Source: Selaginella moellendorffii
Taxonomy: Eukaryota > Streptophyta > Lycopodiopsida > Selaginellales > Selaginellaceae
Assembly (NCBI RefSeq): GCF_000143415.4
Contig: NW_003314275.1
Span: 2,342,655-2,406,654 of the forward strand
Length of the DNA: 64,000 nt
Direction: 5' to 3'
The notes under the pieces were generated by a model that was not told the origin of the DNA, did not search any database, and saw only the letters and a program-made list of their open reading frames with translations. Below, piece by piece: positions 47,980-59,424 of this stretch (its first letter is position 1; each line of letters opens with the position of its first letter). A program made the position numbers and the translations under genes.

Positions 47980-49513
47980 TGGCATGTGGCCTTACGCCAT
48001 TCCTAGGTGAGATGATACAAATAACAAATATAAATTCTTAGTTGTTCTAGCAAATCTTACTTAAAGTTCAAGGTGAACAAGCCGAATATGAATTCATCGG
48101 ATTGTTATAACAAATTGCGAGGTGATGGCATGAGGCGATACGCCATTTGAGAGTGGTAGCCATTCCTATATGAGGTGAGTGAAATATTTATTAGAAATAC
48201 CTCATTCAATTGTGCACTTCTAAGTCTTGGTCCACTCAGTACTGTTTGCATGTTTCTATTTTAATTCTTTCTCTAAAATGTTATTTAGCATGTGGCTTCA
48301 TGCCATTGCTCTCCACAATCATGCATTGAATTTTTCTATCCTTGCATAATACTTCTCCATATATATAGCATGTGCGCACATGTGATATGGTTTATTAGGC
48401 TTGATATAGTGTGTAAGGTAAAACAAAGATGATGTGACATATGCATTTACCAATCACACGTGCATAAATCTAATAATATGGTGTGTGGCCCATATTAATG
48501 GTACATAAACCCATATTGTGGGCTTACGTGCTTTATGTACCATCATTCCCTTGCAGCGTGTGTGTTGGTTTCCTTTTACAACACAATGAACTCCATATTT
48601 TAGGGTGAAGAGCGTTCTCATGGCAAGCACAAAATCTGTAAGTGAGGCAAAAAAGGAGACGGAGAAGGAGATAGGTGAAGATGTAGAATATATAAGTCTT
48701 CCAAACTCCCTATACTATACTCCAGGTGATCATTTTTCTGAACAAATGGCAACATTAACAACTATCGAGAACGCCCTAGTAACGTCAGAGACAACAATCC
48801 AAAGCAAAACAACTGACCCGGAGAAGGATGATAGTACCGCTAAGAGTACCAAAAATGAGGTGTCCACTAGCGCTTAGGCTTATAAAGGCGTGTGCCCTCA
48901 TGCCATTTACTTGATCACCAAATACCTTTTTCCCTTTGCACTAGTATATCTTAATACCGGTCTGAGAAATAGAATGGCATGTGCCCTCAGGCCTTTTACT
49001 AAATCACCTTTGAAAGAAATGCAAGCTTCTATGTCGTAAAAAAAAGGCACTAGAGAAATTCCTTAATAATATGAATGTTATTTAGTTTCATGAAAATACA
49101 CTAAGGGTCAAATGAGTTAAATGACTTCTCCAGACTAGCAATGCCTCTTGCTACACCTTCACAATTAGATTCGTTAGAAAAAGATAACATTAAATAATAT
49201 CTAAATGTTCTCACCATTAAGTTATATGTCTGGCTAATAGGAATGACGTTCATCTTGGAAAGCTCACCACACGCTCAATGAACAAACAAATAGTGTGTGC
49301 GCGCATGCCATCGCTCTTCTTTAGCTTCAGATTCGGCTTGTTCACCTTGACAATGAGATTTATTATACAACCAGATGGACTCAGTCTGGACACAAAGTCA
49401 CCGCGCTAGTCACCATGCCCCAGATATGTCTAGCCCCTAGACAAAAAACATATAATTTCACGTCATTTTCAAATACTTGAAAATTTGTACCTAGTCCCAT
49501 TTTACTGAATAAA
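47980..49513. other. right subterminal region of the transposon
   Basis: Mostly non-coding, with palindromes at 47979, 48125, 48285, 48365, 48885, 48974 and 49290. A small exon-like phrase (gtaaacaatccgaatctgaa at 47945) recurs at 48081 and in inverted form at 49323-49346, so the tail has been duplicated. A 90-residue frame at 48605-48877 (Glu/Thr/Lys rich, after a TTTTAG) may be a small exon or gene; nothing in it is recognisable. Confidence 0.5.
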
Positions 49514-49537
49514 TCCCACTTTAACGAAATAGAGCTT
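49514..49537 (-). repeat. right terminal inverted repeat
   Basis: 24 bp, perfect partner of 35248-35271, followed by the target duplication GTTT. Confidence 0.95.
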
Positions 49538-49541
49538 GTTT

Positions 49542-51252
49542 GCTTGTAATAGATGAATCTATTACGTTCCGCATAGCCCGTTTTCTCTTCCGTTGGCAGC
49601 TCACCTCTCTGGTGAGCTTCCCGTGCCTCTAGATTCCTCAGCAACACTTCTTGTGCTAGACCGTCGCTTTCATATGCCATCCGCACATCATCCCAAAAGG
49701 TTGCTGTCGTGTTAGATATCCCTAACTTCAAGCTTGATTTTCAACTTAGCACATTCGCCACGATGTTGCTCTTCCCAGGCTTGTACAAAATCTCGCAATC
49801 AAACTTGGCCAAAGCATTTGCCCACCAACCCTGTTTCCCTCTCAAGTCGGGCTGTAACAAAAAGTGTTTTGTCGCCACATTGTCTATGTAAATCTTGAAG
49901 TGTCTCCCAAGGTAGTGTCACCACTCCTTGAGTGCCTTGACCACCGCAAACAATTCCTTCTCGTGGGCAGGCCACTTCCGTTAAGCCTTGTCCAACTTCT
50001 TTGAAAAGAATGTTACTGGATGGTTGTCTTGCTTCAAAACTGCACCCAACACAAAGTCCAAAGCATCTATTTCTACCTCAAAGTCCTTACTAAAGTCTAG
50101 TAACGCCAACATGGGAGCCTTCCTCAACTTCCCTTTGAGGTGGACAAATGCCACCTTGCATTCTGCTGTCCATACCATCTTCCCTTTTCCTGTTTGGTCC
50201 GTTAAGGGTAGGGCTACTTTCAAATAGTGTCTCATAAACTTTTGGTAGTAGTTGCATAACCCCAAGAATGCGCTTAACTCGTGTACATTCGATGGTCGCT
50301 CCCAATCCTGGATCGCTTGAACTTTCTCAGGGTCCACTTTGAGCCTGTCCTTGCCCACCACATGCCTGAGAAACTTTACCTCTTGTTGAGCAAAGTCACA
50401 TTTGCTCTCTTTAGCATTTGCTCTCTTCCCTTAGTTTCTCAAACACCTTTGTCAAGTGTTCAGCATGCTCCTTTAGCATTTCGCTATAGATCAGGATGTC
50501 ATCAACATAGACGACCACAAAGTGATCCAGATAGGGTACAAAGATGTGGTTCATCAATGCCGAAAACGTTGCCAGCACATTGTATAGCCCAAAGGGCATC
50601 ACCAAAAACTCAAAGCTCTCATACCTTGTTCGACAAGTTGTCTTCTCGACATCTTCCTATGCTACTCTGATTTGGTAGTATCCTGACCTTAGGTCAATCC
50701 TCGAGAAGTATTTTGCCTTTCCCAACTTATCGAACAGGTCTTTAATCCTTGGCAAAGGGTACTTGTTCTTCTTTGTATAGTTGTTGAGCAACCGGTAGTC
50801 TATGCACATGCGCATAGATCCATTTTTCTTTTTCACAAATAACACCGGCGCCCTATATGACGACTTGCTCAACTTAACATACCCTTTGTCCACCAACTCC
50901 TTTAGTTGGCACTTGAGCTCCTTGAGTTCCTTTTCGTTCAAACGATAGGGGGGACGAACCACTGCCTCAGCACCCTCGACCAGCTCAATCTTATGTTCTA
51001 TTGGTCGTGTGGGGGGCAACCCCACCGGTAGCTCGTCCGGCATGGTATTCTAGAATTGGTCCAACACCCGTTGGATCATTAAAGGTACTTCTTCCATTCC
51101 CATCTTTTTATCACTCTTCACCGAGAGTAAGCACAAAAATGTTGCTTTGGTTCCTTTAGTGAGTTGTCCTCTCGTAGACACCAGGTTTAGGCAGGAATCT
51201 TTGGCCTTGCATTGCCCTACCTTTAGATCCAGGGCCTCCACCCTGGATCTAA
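49542..51252 (-). pseudogene. chromovirus 2, RT and RNase H part
   Basis: The minus strand carries [52 protein letters not shown] and the catalytic YVDD ([12 protein letters not shown]). RNase H follows (DFVLGAVLKQ, KKLDKA, EKELFAVVKALKEW) and then the linker RNRFIYYKQ, where the 14.3-kb transposon is inserted. Several in-frame stops are present. Upstream gag and protease are cut off at 51252 by block copy 3. Confidence 0.9.
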
Positions 51253-54200
51253 ATGGCACAACATTGACAATTTTTAACCTTAATAATCAATATTTATAAA
51301 TTGAATTAAGTTTAGTTATAATTTATATTGCTTAACTTCCTTTTGTGTTTCCTTTTCATCATTTTCTTGTAATCAAACTCTATTGAGATTGATTTTTTAT
51401 CATAAATGATGCAAGGGGATTGCCATTAGCAATAACCTTATCTCAATTATAGTTATTACATGGATTTACAAGATCATGTTTTTTATATCAAAACTGATAA
51501 ATAAGTATATATATTTTTAAAAAGGATGCAAACAAGAAGTATATTACAAAATTTAGAAAATATTGTTGTTCTTCATGTTACCATCATTTTATATTAAACT
51601 AAAAATTTAACTTATAATTTTTTAAAATAATATAAATCTAAAGTATTTTATTACTTTCATTTTGAATAAATATATTTAAAAATTTTAAATTTTCTTTTAT
51701 CATCTACATATCAGAAATATTTCGAAATAAATATTTAGATAAATATGTAAAAGGTTGGATGCTTGACGGTAGATTAGCATCAATCCTACTCAACACCTGA
51801 TACTTAAGCTCAAGATGGCAAAACTTAAAAAACAATTTACAGATAAGAGATGACTTTATCACTATTTTATGCTTTAGTGAAATTTCCTGCAATCTTTGCA
51901 ACTTAGGTTCAACTTAAATTTCAGCAGATTGACCTAGGTCATGGATTGCATGCCTCTCCTGGGGACTCTTGCTCTTCATTACAAATGTAGTTCTTCAACC
52001 ACAAAAAACCTGAGCGATTCTCCAGGTTTGTTGTAAAACCACCTGAATTCTATGTTCTCTTCCTTGGCAGTGCTGGAGTTATTCCACTGCATATCCAGCC
52101 GACACGAAGCTATCTCGACCTGGAGCACATCTCCATGGCGGTTCCCTTCATGACCTATGCACTAACATCATCCAAAGAATGTCTACCCTCTTATAACACT
52201 CTCCCGTACGTTTCGTATTTGGCGACTGACTGGGGAAAGCACGTCCCACGTGCGCAGATACTAAGAGATTCAGTGTTGATGGAGTGCACTCTCAAGGGGC
52301 GAATGAGTCTCAATCCCAAGTGATTGGAGGTCCAAAGTCAAAGATTCTGAGGTAGCATCGATGTTCAAGCTCCGAGGCAATGGTATGAAAGAAAGACAAT
52401 AAGCACAGAAAGGCATCACACAAATTTCCCCGTGTCTCATCCATCCTTGAAGCAGCCCGTCATAGGCAGTCGATTGACAAGCCGAAAGGACCAAGCGACT
52501 TGGCCAACTGTCGACGAGAACCAACCGCCATGAAACTTTCCAACGCCAGAGAGACCAAGCGCTTTGGCCATCCCCAGTGAAAGATTGTTAACGACAGGCC
52601 ACAACTAGACGAACGAGACCACGGAACAAGAAAACATAGAAAGCAGTTCAAATGTAACAGTTATGACAGAAAGCAAGGAAATGCAGATTAACATTCTCAG
52701 CGATTTGAGACAAAGAATGCACCTCAGAACTGTGACGATCGGAAACCTCAAGAGACAGGGGAGAGAGAAGCATTACGTACCACAGGATCGTGCCCCTCAA
52801 CAAGCTGTCTCCGCATCGCGAATGGGACAGAACTTATCCCAGGAGACAGTGTCCTGCTCCCGAATCAGGTTCGGGCCTGTGAGTAACAAAATAGTTCTCG
52901 CAAAGACACTCACAGCATTAAAAGAATAGAAACGAAACGTGAACTGTACCAGTCAAAAGAAATACCGTTTGAGATGAACTCCATTGATTGGCTTCAGTGG
53001 TTTCCTGCCCCTCAACTCTGCTAGCCAATACGAATTAGTGCCAGCACGAGAAAGTACCTGATAAGGACCAATCCAAGAAGGCTGGAACTTGGCAAAGTGA
53101 TGCACAGCCGTATCAAGTCGCCACACAGGACGAATTTACGAATATAAGACTTAAACTGCCGCAGCGGTTCTGGTGGTTGTTGTCCAATGAGATCAAGCTC
53201 GTCCTTGCTCTCCAGAACTTCAAACCTCGTCACAAAAAGTTTGGTCAGTGAGTCGAGAAGTCAAGAAAGAAAGACCTAACACTTTCCTTTCATCAATGTG
53301 TCCAGGGATGATAGCCACTGTGTGCGCATCCAAATCTCTCAAATTCTGCCCAAGCACTGCTGTCCCAGCCATCGTTTTGGGTTTTCTCAGTCCAGGACAT
53401 CACACCCTCCCCCCAGGGACATCCTGGATGCATGCGAAGCAGAATTTCCTCTCTTCCTACCAAGAAGGACACGACCCCAAATCACGAACGATCCCCACAT
53501 CATAACCCATACCTCCCAACCTTGAGCTCGTTCCCGGCGGTAGCAGAAAAGCGACCAGGTGATGCGCCAAATGCCTCATTTCTTGAAAATGGGGTACAAA
53601 AGGAATGCCTACCCTAAACTCTTTCTCTCTCTAGTCCAGATCACCCCGTACACTCCTTCGTACGTTCTAGAAAGCCAACCAGTCCATAGTTGTGGGAACA
53701 CTGCGGTTTAGCTGGTACCTCCGTTTGCTGATGGTAGCAACTGCCATTTCCTACGCTGTTCTTGGGAGAAAAGCTCGATACACTATTAGTACCACTCAAT
53801 GGAATGAACACGATGATAGCTGATCAATCCAAGGAAACTCTGCATCAACATCAGTTCGAATTATAGTTAGCAAAGAGATAGCGGATTATGTCAAGAGACT
53901 CTGCCATTTGTATGCCGGTGTTGGGATCAACCAGATATGGAACCTGTTCTTGACAATGATAATGAAGGGAAAAATAGATCAAAAGGTTACCTGTGTTGAA
54001 CCCGAAATTTGCTTGAGCTTGGAGCAATTAAGTGACCCTTTGCCCGTGTTCCAGAGGATGTAAGGAAGTTCCAGCTCGCACAGGGCTTCTCTTACGAGCC
54101 TTGCAAACTACCAAAAAACTTTTAGAATTCTTTGAAAACACAGCGCTTTACCTGGTTGTTCTCGTATGAGTAGAGCTCAAGGAGATTCTGTGGAGGATCT

Positions 54201-54930
54201 GGCAATGCTCCATTCCACAGTGACATGCCTCGCCCTGCTCGTATTATCGTCGGAACCCAGCCAGTGACTAAAGGTGCTGGAACACACTATGATGAAATAC
54301 CGAAGAGTTTACACTTCAGTAAAACTTGTTACCTTTCTAAAATCCCGAATGTTGGCCTTCTTCTCTCACCATATTCCTGGAACAAGTAGTTGACAATATC
54401 GGCTGCCAGAGGCATTCATGCAAGCTGATTGTGATGAAAAGAAAAATTACTCACAGCTCTCGTACATTGACACGCCGGTGTTTGGATCCAAGAGAAATGG
54501 AAACCTGTCATATTCGATGAGAATCTGTTGCAGACAAGAGTGTATCACTTACTGCTCTTTGCCTCCAGACGCTTTCACAAACGCACGATGGACTCGAGAT
54601 CCTTTTGGGCACAGATACAACTACACAAAGATTGAAAAAGTTTCCATCTGCAACTTCCACGAGACACTACCTCGGCAGAAAGATCGAGCTCTGTCAATGC
54701 TTCTCTCACTCGTCTACAGAAGGGACAGGCCTCTATATACAAAAAAGAAAAATCAACAAACTGCAATACGAGAGTTTAAGCTTACCGAATTCATAGAGCT
54801 TGAAGAGCTCAAGTTGAAGGTACGATCTGTGTTTTGACGTTCTCTCCCAAGGCGGCCTTGCCAAGCTTCCAATTCCCCAAGACAGAAGATGTTTGATGGC
54901 AGAAAAAAAAGATAATTACATACCCATATA
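51253..54930 (-). pseudogene. block copy 3: inverted broken thioredoxin/GST-like gene plus downstream DNA
   Basis: The reverse complement of about 4010-7884. It shares with copy 2 the deletion of exon 2 and the ctgtcttggggaattgcaag junction. It keeps the redox exon (EACPFCRRVREALTELDL) that copy 2 lost. Exon 1 is missing, so the protein cannot be targeted or completed. The left junction (51252/51253) cuts chromovirus 2 and the right junction (about 54930) abuts a LINE. Confidence 0.85.
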
Positions 54931-54949
54931 CCTGTTTTTGATAGTAGCA

Positions 54950-56899
54950 GAGACACTGGGCTCTTTCCTTGCACATGGAGGGGATATAAAAGGCCTGGTG
55001 CTGCCCTCTGAACAACTACAACTCCTGGGAACTCAAGTCATGACACAAGAGGTGTAGGATGGGGCATTTGCAGATGATACTGCACTTTTCCTGCTCGCCA
55101 CCCCAGGGAACCTGGACGCAGCAAGGTCCAAGCTCGAGAACTTCAACATGGCAGCGGGAGTAGTTATAAACTGGAACAAGTCAGTAGGAGTGAACTGGGG
55201 AAAGCTAGGCATCGAGGCTTGGGGACAAGAGATAAGATATCACTGGCGAAGACACTTGGTACCTCGGCATCTAGGTTGGGGTCTAGTACAGTGTGGCCAC
55301 ACAGGACGATACGCTGCTCAGGAGGATCTGGACTGCAGTTCAAAAATGGACACTGAGGAAACTCAGGCTCCTAGCTTGGATCATAGTAGTCAAGGGCATG
55401 ATCCTCCCTAGCATCTGGTACCACCTTTTGATTTGGCCGGTGCTGGAAACTACATTGCAGAAGGTGTGACAGATGGTGTGAACCTACATATGGCGTGGAG
55501 CATTAGTTACAAGGCGAACCATGGCCAAGGTGGCATGGCAGTCTACAGCGAGGCCGTGCATCCTAGGAGGGCTCAGGATCATTGACCCCAGCGACATGGC
55601 GAAGGTGTTGAGGTACAAGATTTTTCTTATAGGACTACAACAGGGGAGACAGCCATAGCGACTCATGCTCTGGCAGAGCCTCCTAGTGATACACCCCAAA
55701 CATAATGCAGCCAAACCCTGGGAGGAGGACCCACAGTGGCTCTTCGTAAAAGGACCGACTCAAGTAGTGAAAAGGGGCAACTTCATCCAGAGCCTTCACC
55801 GATTGTGGAAAGCCTTTCTGCTGGAGCAAGTACTACCGACTAGGGCTGAGGAGTGGCTTAACCAGTCTCTGTTTTTCAATGCACTGTTCAAAGTGGGAGG
55901 TGTGACACTGGGACGAGAGACTCACCACACAATCTGGAGAAAAATGCATGCAAACGGCTTTTGGACTATGAAACAACTGGCGGGAGTGATCGACAGGGAT
56001 TGGTGGTGAACAGCAAGAAGGACTCAAGTTTTTGGACCTTGGAAGCAACGCAACATCCTGCTGGACGTTCTACGACTCCTCCGGGTGGTGAACGACACGA
56101 AAGCAAGGACGAAGTGGCTGAGAAGATGCCTTAAAGCAGGGGACTTTGTGGCGATTCAACAGCAAACAGAGTGGGAGGAGCACGATGCAGTGCGACATCC
56201 GCTGGGGAAGTGGACTCGATCATTCACTACACCTACACCAGCATGGGAAGAAGGGGATGTCGAGGTGTGGTTCGTCACTGCACTAGAGCACAACATAGGA
56301 TGGCCTTTTTGCGTCGCAAGAGGAGATATGCTCCTCCCAACGGGTGAGAGACAAATGATGCCGAACGTCACGGACGATGAGGTATGTGGGAGGATTCGTG
56401 TGCTTAGGCAGTCACACAAGAGGCTGGACGTGGTGGAATCGGAAGACCTACTAGAGGGCGATGGACCATTGATATGGTGGCAACAACAGCTGCTTGAAGA
56501 TCTAGACTAGGACCCTGCCACATGGTGACGAGGGATGGGAAGCTTTTTCTCCTATGCAGTCAAGGAAGTGCGGAATGGACTACTGACATCGTGGGAGGAG
56601 GCAAGAGAGGAGATTCCAAAGCTATGGCAAAAGTGAATAGCACAGGGGGTTGACACGGAGCAAGTGGTGGACAACACGATTCACTTCTAGAAGCTGCCCG
56701 TGTAGGAAAAAGTGAAAGTCACCTCCTGGTTAGTAGCGAACAACGGTCTCCCGGTTGGACAGCAATTCCAAGATGACGCGAGTCGCACGTGCAGGGAGTG
56801 TGGTGAAATTGAGATAGTCAAGCATGTGCTGTGGGAGTGTGACACTACAAAGGAGGTGTGGCGCCAGATCATTAAGGTAGGGAAAGAGTTGGGCATTAT
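54950..56899 (+). pseudogene. LINE (non-LTR retrotransposon) RT fragment with zf-RVT
   Basis: The plus strand reads FLAHGGDIKGLVLPSEQ and DGAFADDTALFLLATPGNL, the catalytic FADD box of LINE reverse transcriptase. The thumb follows (NWNKSVGVNWGKLGIEAWG), then the region usual downstream of RT, and finally a zinc motif CRECGEIEIVKHVLWECDT (zf-RVT). Several frameshifts and stops are present. The endonuclease and first RT half are absent (5' truncation is common for LINEs). The 3' end is cut by the LTR at 56900. Confidence 0.85.
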
Positions 56900-57248
56900 T
56901 GTAGTGCACGTGGTTTTGACCCTTTATTCTATGGTGATTTACCATAGGATAACACCATGAAGTGGAACCTAAACCCTTTATGTGCCACGTGTCATATGCC
57001 ACATGTCCATGCCACGTGTCCATAGGAACCCGAGGTTCAAGGCCTTGGGCCACTGAGGGAAAGAACGATGCCAAACTCCCAAGCATGGAGCCAAAAAGTG
57101 ATGGAACTGAACCACAGAGCAACTCCCGAGCATAAAGCCCAAGGAGTGAAAGGGATAGGAGCTCGGAGCGACTTAGAACAGTCCTAGAGTAACCAGCATC
57201 CCAATGCTAGGACCAGCACGCAAAATGGAGCCAAACGGAGCCAAACGG
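56900..57248 (-). mobile_element. partial LTR family A
   Basis: The minus strand ends CACTACA at 56900 and matches the 3' third of the 1.1-kb LTR. It includes the ggtgatttaccataggataac stretch on the plus strand. It stops at about 57248 after a 10-bp tandem ccaaacggag, where it joins a gag fragment. Confidence 0.7.
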
Positions 57249-58171
57249 AGTCTCATCTTTGTGGTGGCAGCCTGAACCCGATCTGTCTCGCCAAAACATG
57301 CTTCGAGCTTCTCTTTGAACAACTGAAGATAGTTTTTGGTAGAGTTGAGTGTGTCAAGAATCCCCCAATTCTTGTCACATTTCTGACTCTCACCAGATTC
57401 TTGACCTGCAAACCACATTCTTGACTTTCGAGACACTTCCCTATTCTTGACTCTCTGATTTCCCGTATAATTCTTGAATCTCAAGCCACATTCCTGATGA
57501 TGACGTGGTGCCTCCTCGACTTTAGCTATATTTAAGCCGTTTTCGATCCAAAGGTGGTGAAGCTTCATCAACCTATAGTATATATAGGTTAGCCTTGTTC
57601 CATTTCTCCACAATCTGAATCAACACAAGTTTAAGGCTTTTTCTTCGTTTCCATTAGCTTTTCTCTTTGTCTTCTGCATTTTCCAGTCTTGATTTTGTTT
57701 GGGGTCTCGACAGTTTGATTCAGATTGTGTTTTTTTCATTTTTGCATTAGCTCGTTTTGATTGTTTGATAGTCTTTGCTTTTTTCCCCCTTTTTCTTTCT
57801 TCTTTGCCAATGGAGTCTTCAAGCCATCCTGATTTCTTTGCCGAAGTCCTTACAAAAATCCAGTCTAAGAATACCGAGCTGAAAGCGACCCTTCTTTGCA
57901 TGCAGCAGGAGCTTGCTTCACTTTCGGCTCAAGGATCCAGCAAAGTTCCTGAACCGAAGGTGAGTTTCCTGGCAAAATTTTCAAACAAATGTTCAGAGCT
58001 TTGCGGATTCCTAAACTAGATGGAGCTGATCTTCACACTTCAACATCGGCAGTACCCCACTCTCGAGTCTCAAATTGATGCAATCGGGACATTGCTCGAT
58101 GGTGCAGCTTTGTCATGGTTTTCTCCTCTCCTAGAGAAGAGCATGAAAGGGGTCGTGGTTCTAGAGCTGAT
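57249..58171. pseudogene. remnant of a chromovirus 1 relative with an internal inversion
   Basis: 57249-57327 matches gag of chromovirus 1 (16272-16350) in minus orientation. 57328-58171 is flipped: the flank ctagtttttggtagagttga, a 363-bp LTR (57352-57714), the primer-like GTTTGATTCAG, and gag from ATG 57810 (MESSSHPDFFAEVL, LEKSMK) in plus orientation. Gag has a TAG in place of the CAG seen in chromovirus 1. Right of 58171 the AT-rich flank continues exactly as at 17180. Confidence 0.85.
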
Positions 58172-59015
58172 ATAGAGTTGTTTTATATCATGAACAAAGT
58201 TCTACTTTTAGACAGAAAATTATCTAAATCTACATTTAAATATGACAAAGCAAGTGAAAGTAGAGTTGAAAGAAATTTTTTAACAAACCTTGCATTAATC
58301 TTTTGGCAGGCCAAGATAGATCTATTGATATCCAAAGGAAGCTACATACTTATGGTTACTGTTAATAATTTGGAATATTATCCCTGCAAATTATTAAGTT
58401 TCAGAATGTCTAATAAGCATATTATTGAATTCAAAGGTCTTCCTCCTTTAAATAGGATCCCTGTATTTCACGATCTCGAGTGTGACGGTAATGATCTCTA
58501 TTATTCCTAGCTTGCAAAGAGAATATTACTACCTTTAGTGACCTAAAGCTCCTTTTAAAAATGTTTGAATTAGTATTTGGATATTAAATGAAATATCTAA
58601 ATAATCAGGTGCTAAAAGATTAATATTTGTGCCTACAAATATAGATGCATTCAACTTGAATCAATACAAAATAGTGTTAGCAAAATATTTATTGATATGA
58701 TATATTTGAATGGAATGTAGATCAGATTTAGTTTTAAAACTTACAAATATATAATTATAAAACTAAATTTTTTAATAATAAATTTTATTTATTAGTTTAT
58801 TAAGTTATATGTTAACTTATTTATAAATGACTTATTTATTTGGTTAATATAAACTGAGGATTTTTGTTTTGTGCCTTGTAGCAATTGCCTAATATGTGTT
58901 TATATATTAAATTGTATTTTACACCATTTACTGAGTTTTAAATGTATTTTATAAAATATAGAAGATAAACAATAATGCTAGAATTAAATAACTAGAGTTA
59001 AATGAAATTAGATGG
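58172..59015 (+). repeat. AT-rich repeat, third copy
   Basis: A direct copy of about 17180-18080, gene-free. It ends at gatgg (59011-59015), where Ty3 element 3 is inserted. Confidence 0.85.
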
Positions 59016-59190
59016 TGTGAGGGCCAAGTGTACGGCTACGATGCCGTATACTAATATTAGCGTAGTGGGATTTTGGTAGCCATCGGATTGGTTTCAATTC
59101 GGACCACTCACTCCTGTATATAAACTAGGGTTTTTGGGCTAATTAATATGCATATTTCTGTATTCCCTTTCCATATTCCATGCACTCACA
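59016..59190 (+). repeat. 5' LTR of Ty3 element 3
   Basis: 175 bp with TG...CA ends. It contains tatataaactaggg, a likely TATA box, at about 59117. Confidence 0.9.
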
Positions 59191-59424
59191 TTGGTGGAGG
59201 TGAGGGGCACTTTTGATTGTCCCTGGGGAGTGCTTGGATTTGGGATTTCGGTTTAGATCTAGCTTTTGCATCGTCTAGATCTAACTTTTTCCATTTCCTT
59301 TCTTTTGTTCTTTCCTTTCAGGATTTTGGTTTAAATCTAGCTTTTTGCATTGTCTAGATCTACCATTTCTTTCCAGCTTTTTGTCATTTCTCTTCTTTTG
59401 CTTTTTCTTTTTTCGTTCATCTTC

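Larger units (their letters stand above)
36711..49311. repeat. dispersed 22-24-bp palindrome family, about 28 copies, inside the transposon only
   Basis: The core is TGGCRTGWGGCCWCAYGCCA, usually extended by AA/AT on the left and TT on the right. Copies start at 36711, 36786, 37992, 38149, 38285, 38543, 38678, 38774, 38879, 39020, 40518, 41791, 41851, 41928, 43382, 44304, 44810, 44907, 44977, 46581, 46637, 47979, 48125, 48285, 48365, 48885, 48974 and 49290, with a weaker one at 48478. They occur in introns, intergenic DNA, downstream DNA and a few exons. I noticed none outside 35248-49537. Confidence 0.9.
35248..49537. mobile_element. 14.29-kb DNA transposon with 24-bp TIRs, TSD GTTT
   Basis: The left end starts AAGCTCTATTTCGTTAAAG and the right end is its exact reverse complement over 24 bases (35248-35271 and 49514-49537). 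GTTT is duplicated outside (35244-35247 and 49538-49541). Deleting the element and one GTTT restores a continuous chromovirus 2 reading frame (FIYYKQ/TRVYDPEG), which proves the borders. Inside are a divergent pair of transcription units: a DDE-like transposase candidate on the plus strand and a long intron-rich unit on the minus strand. About 28 palindromic repeats are scattered through it. A 4-bp TSD is reported for Sola, Ginger and some Academ elements, but I cannot assign a superfamily from sequence alone. Confidence 0.92.

Noticed and set aside
48605-48877. Separate 90-residue gene in the transposon tail
   Set aside because: Its charged, low-complexity content and position after a splice-acceptor-like TTTTAG do not establish a gene. 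It is mentioned only within the right subterminal region.
36711-49311. Possible CRISPR-like array
   Set aside because: The palindromes are not regularly spaced, have no constant-length spacers, vary in sequence, and lie in a plant nuclear element with introns.
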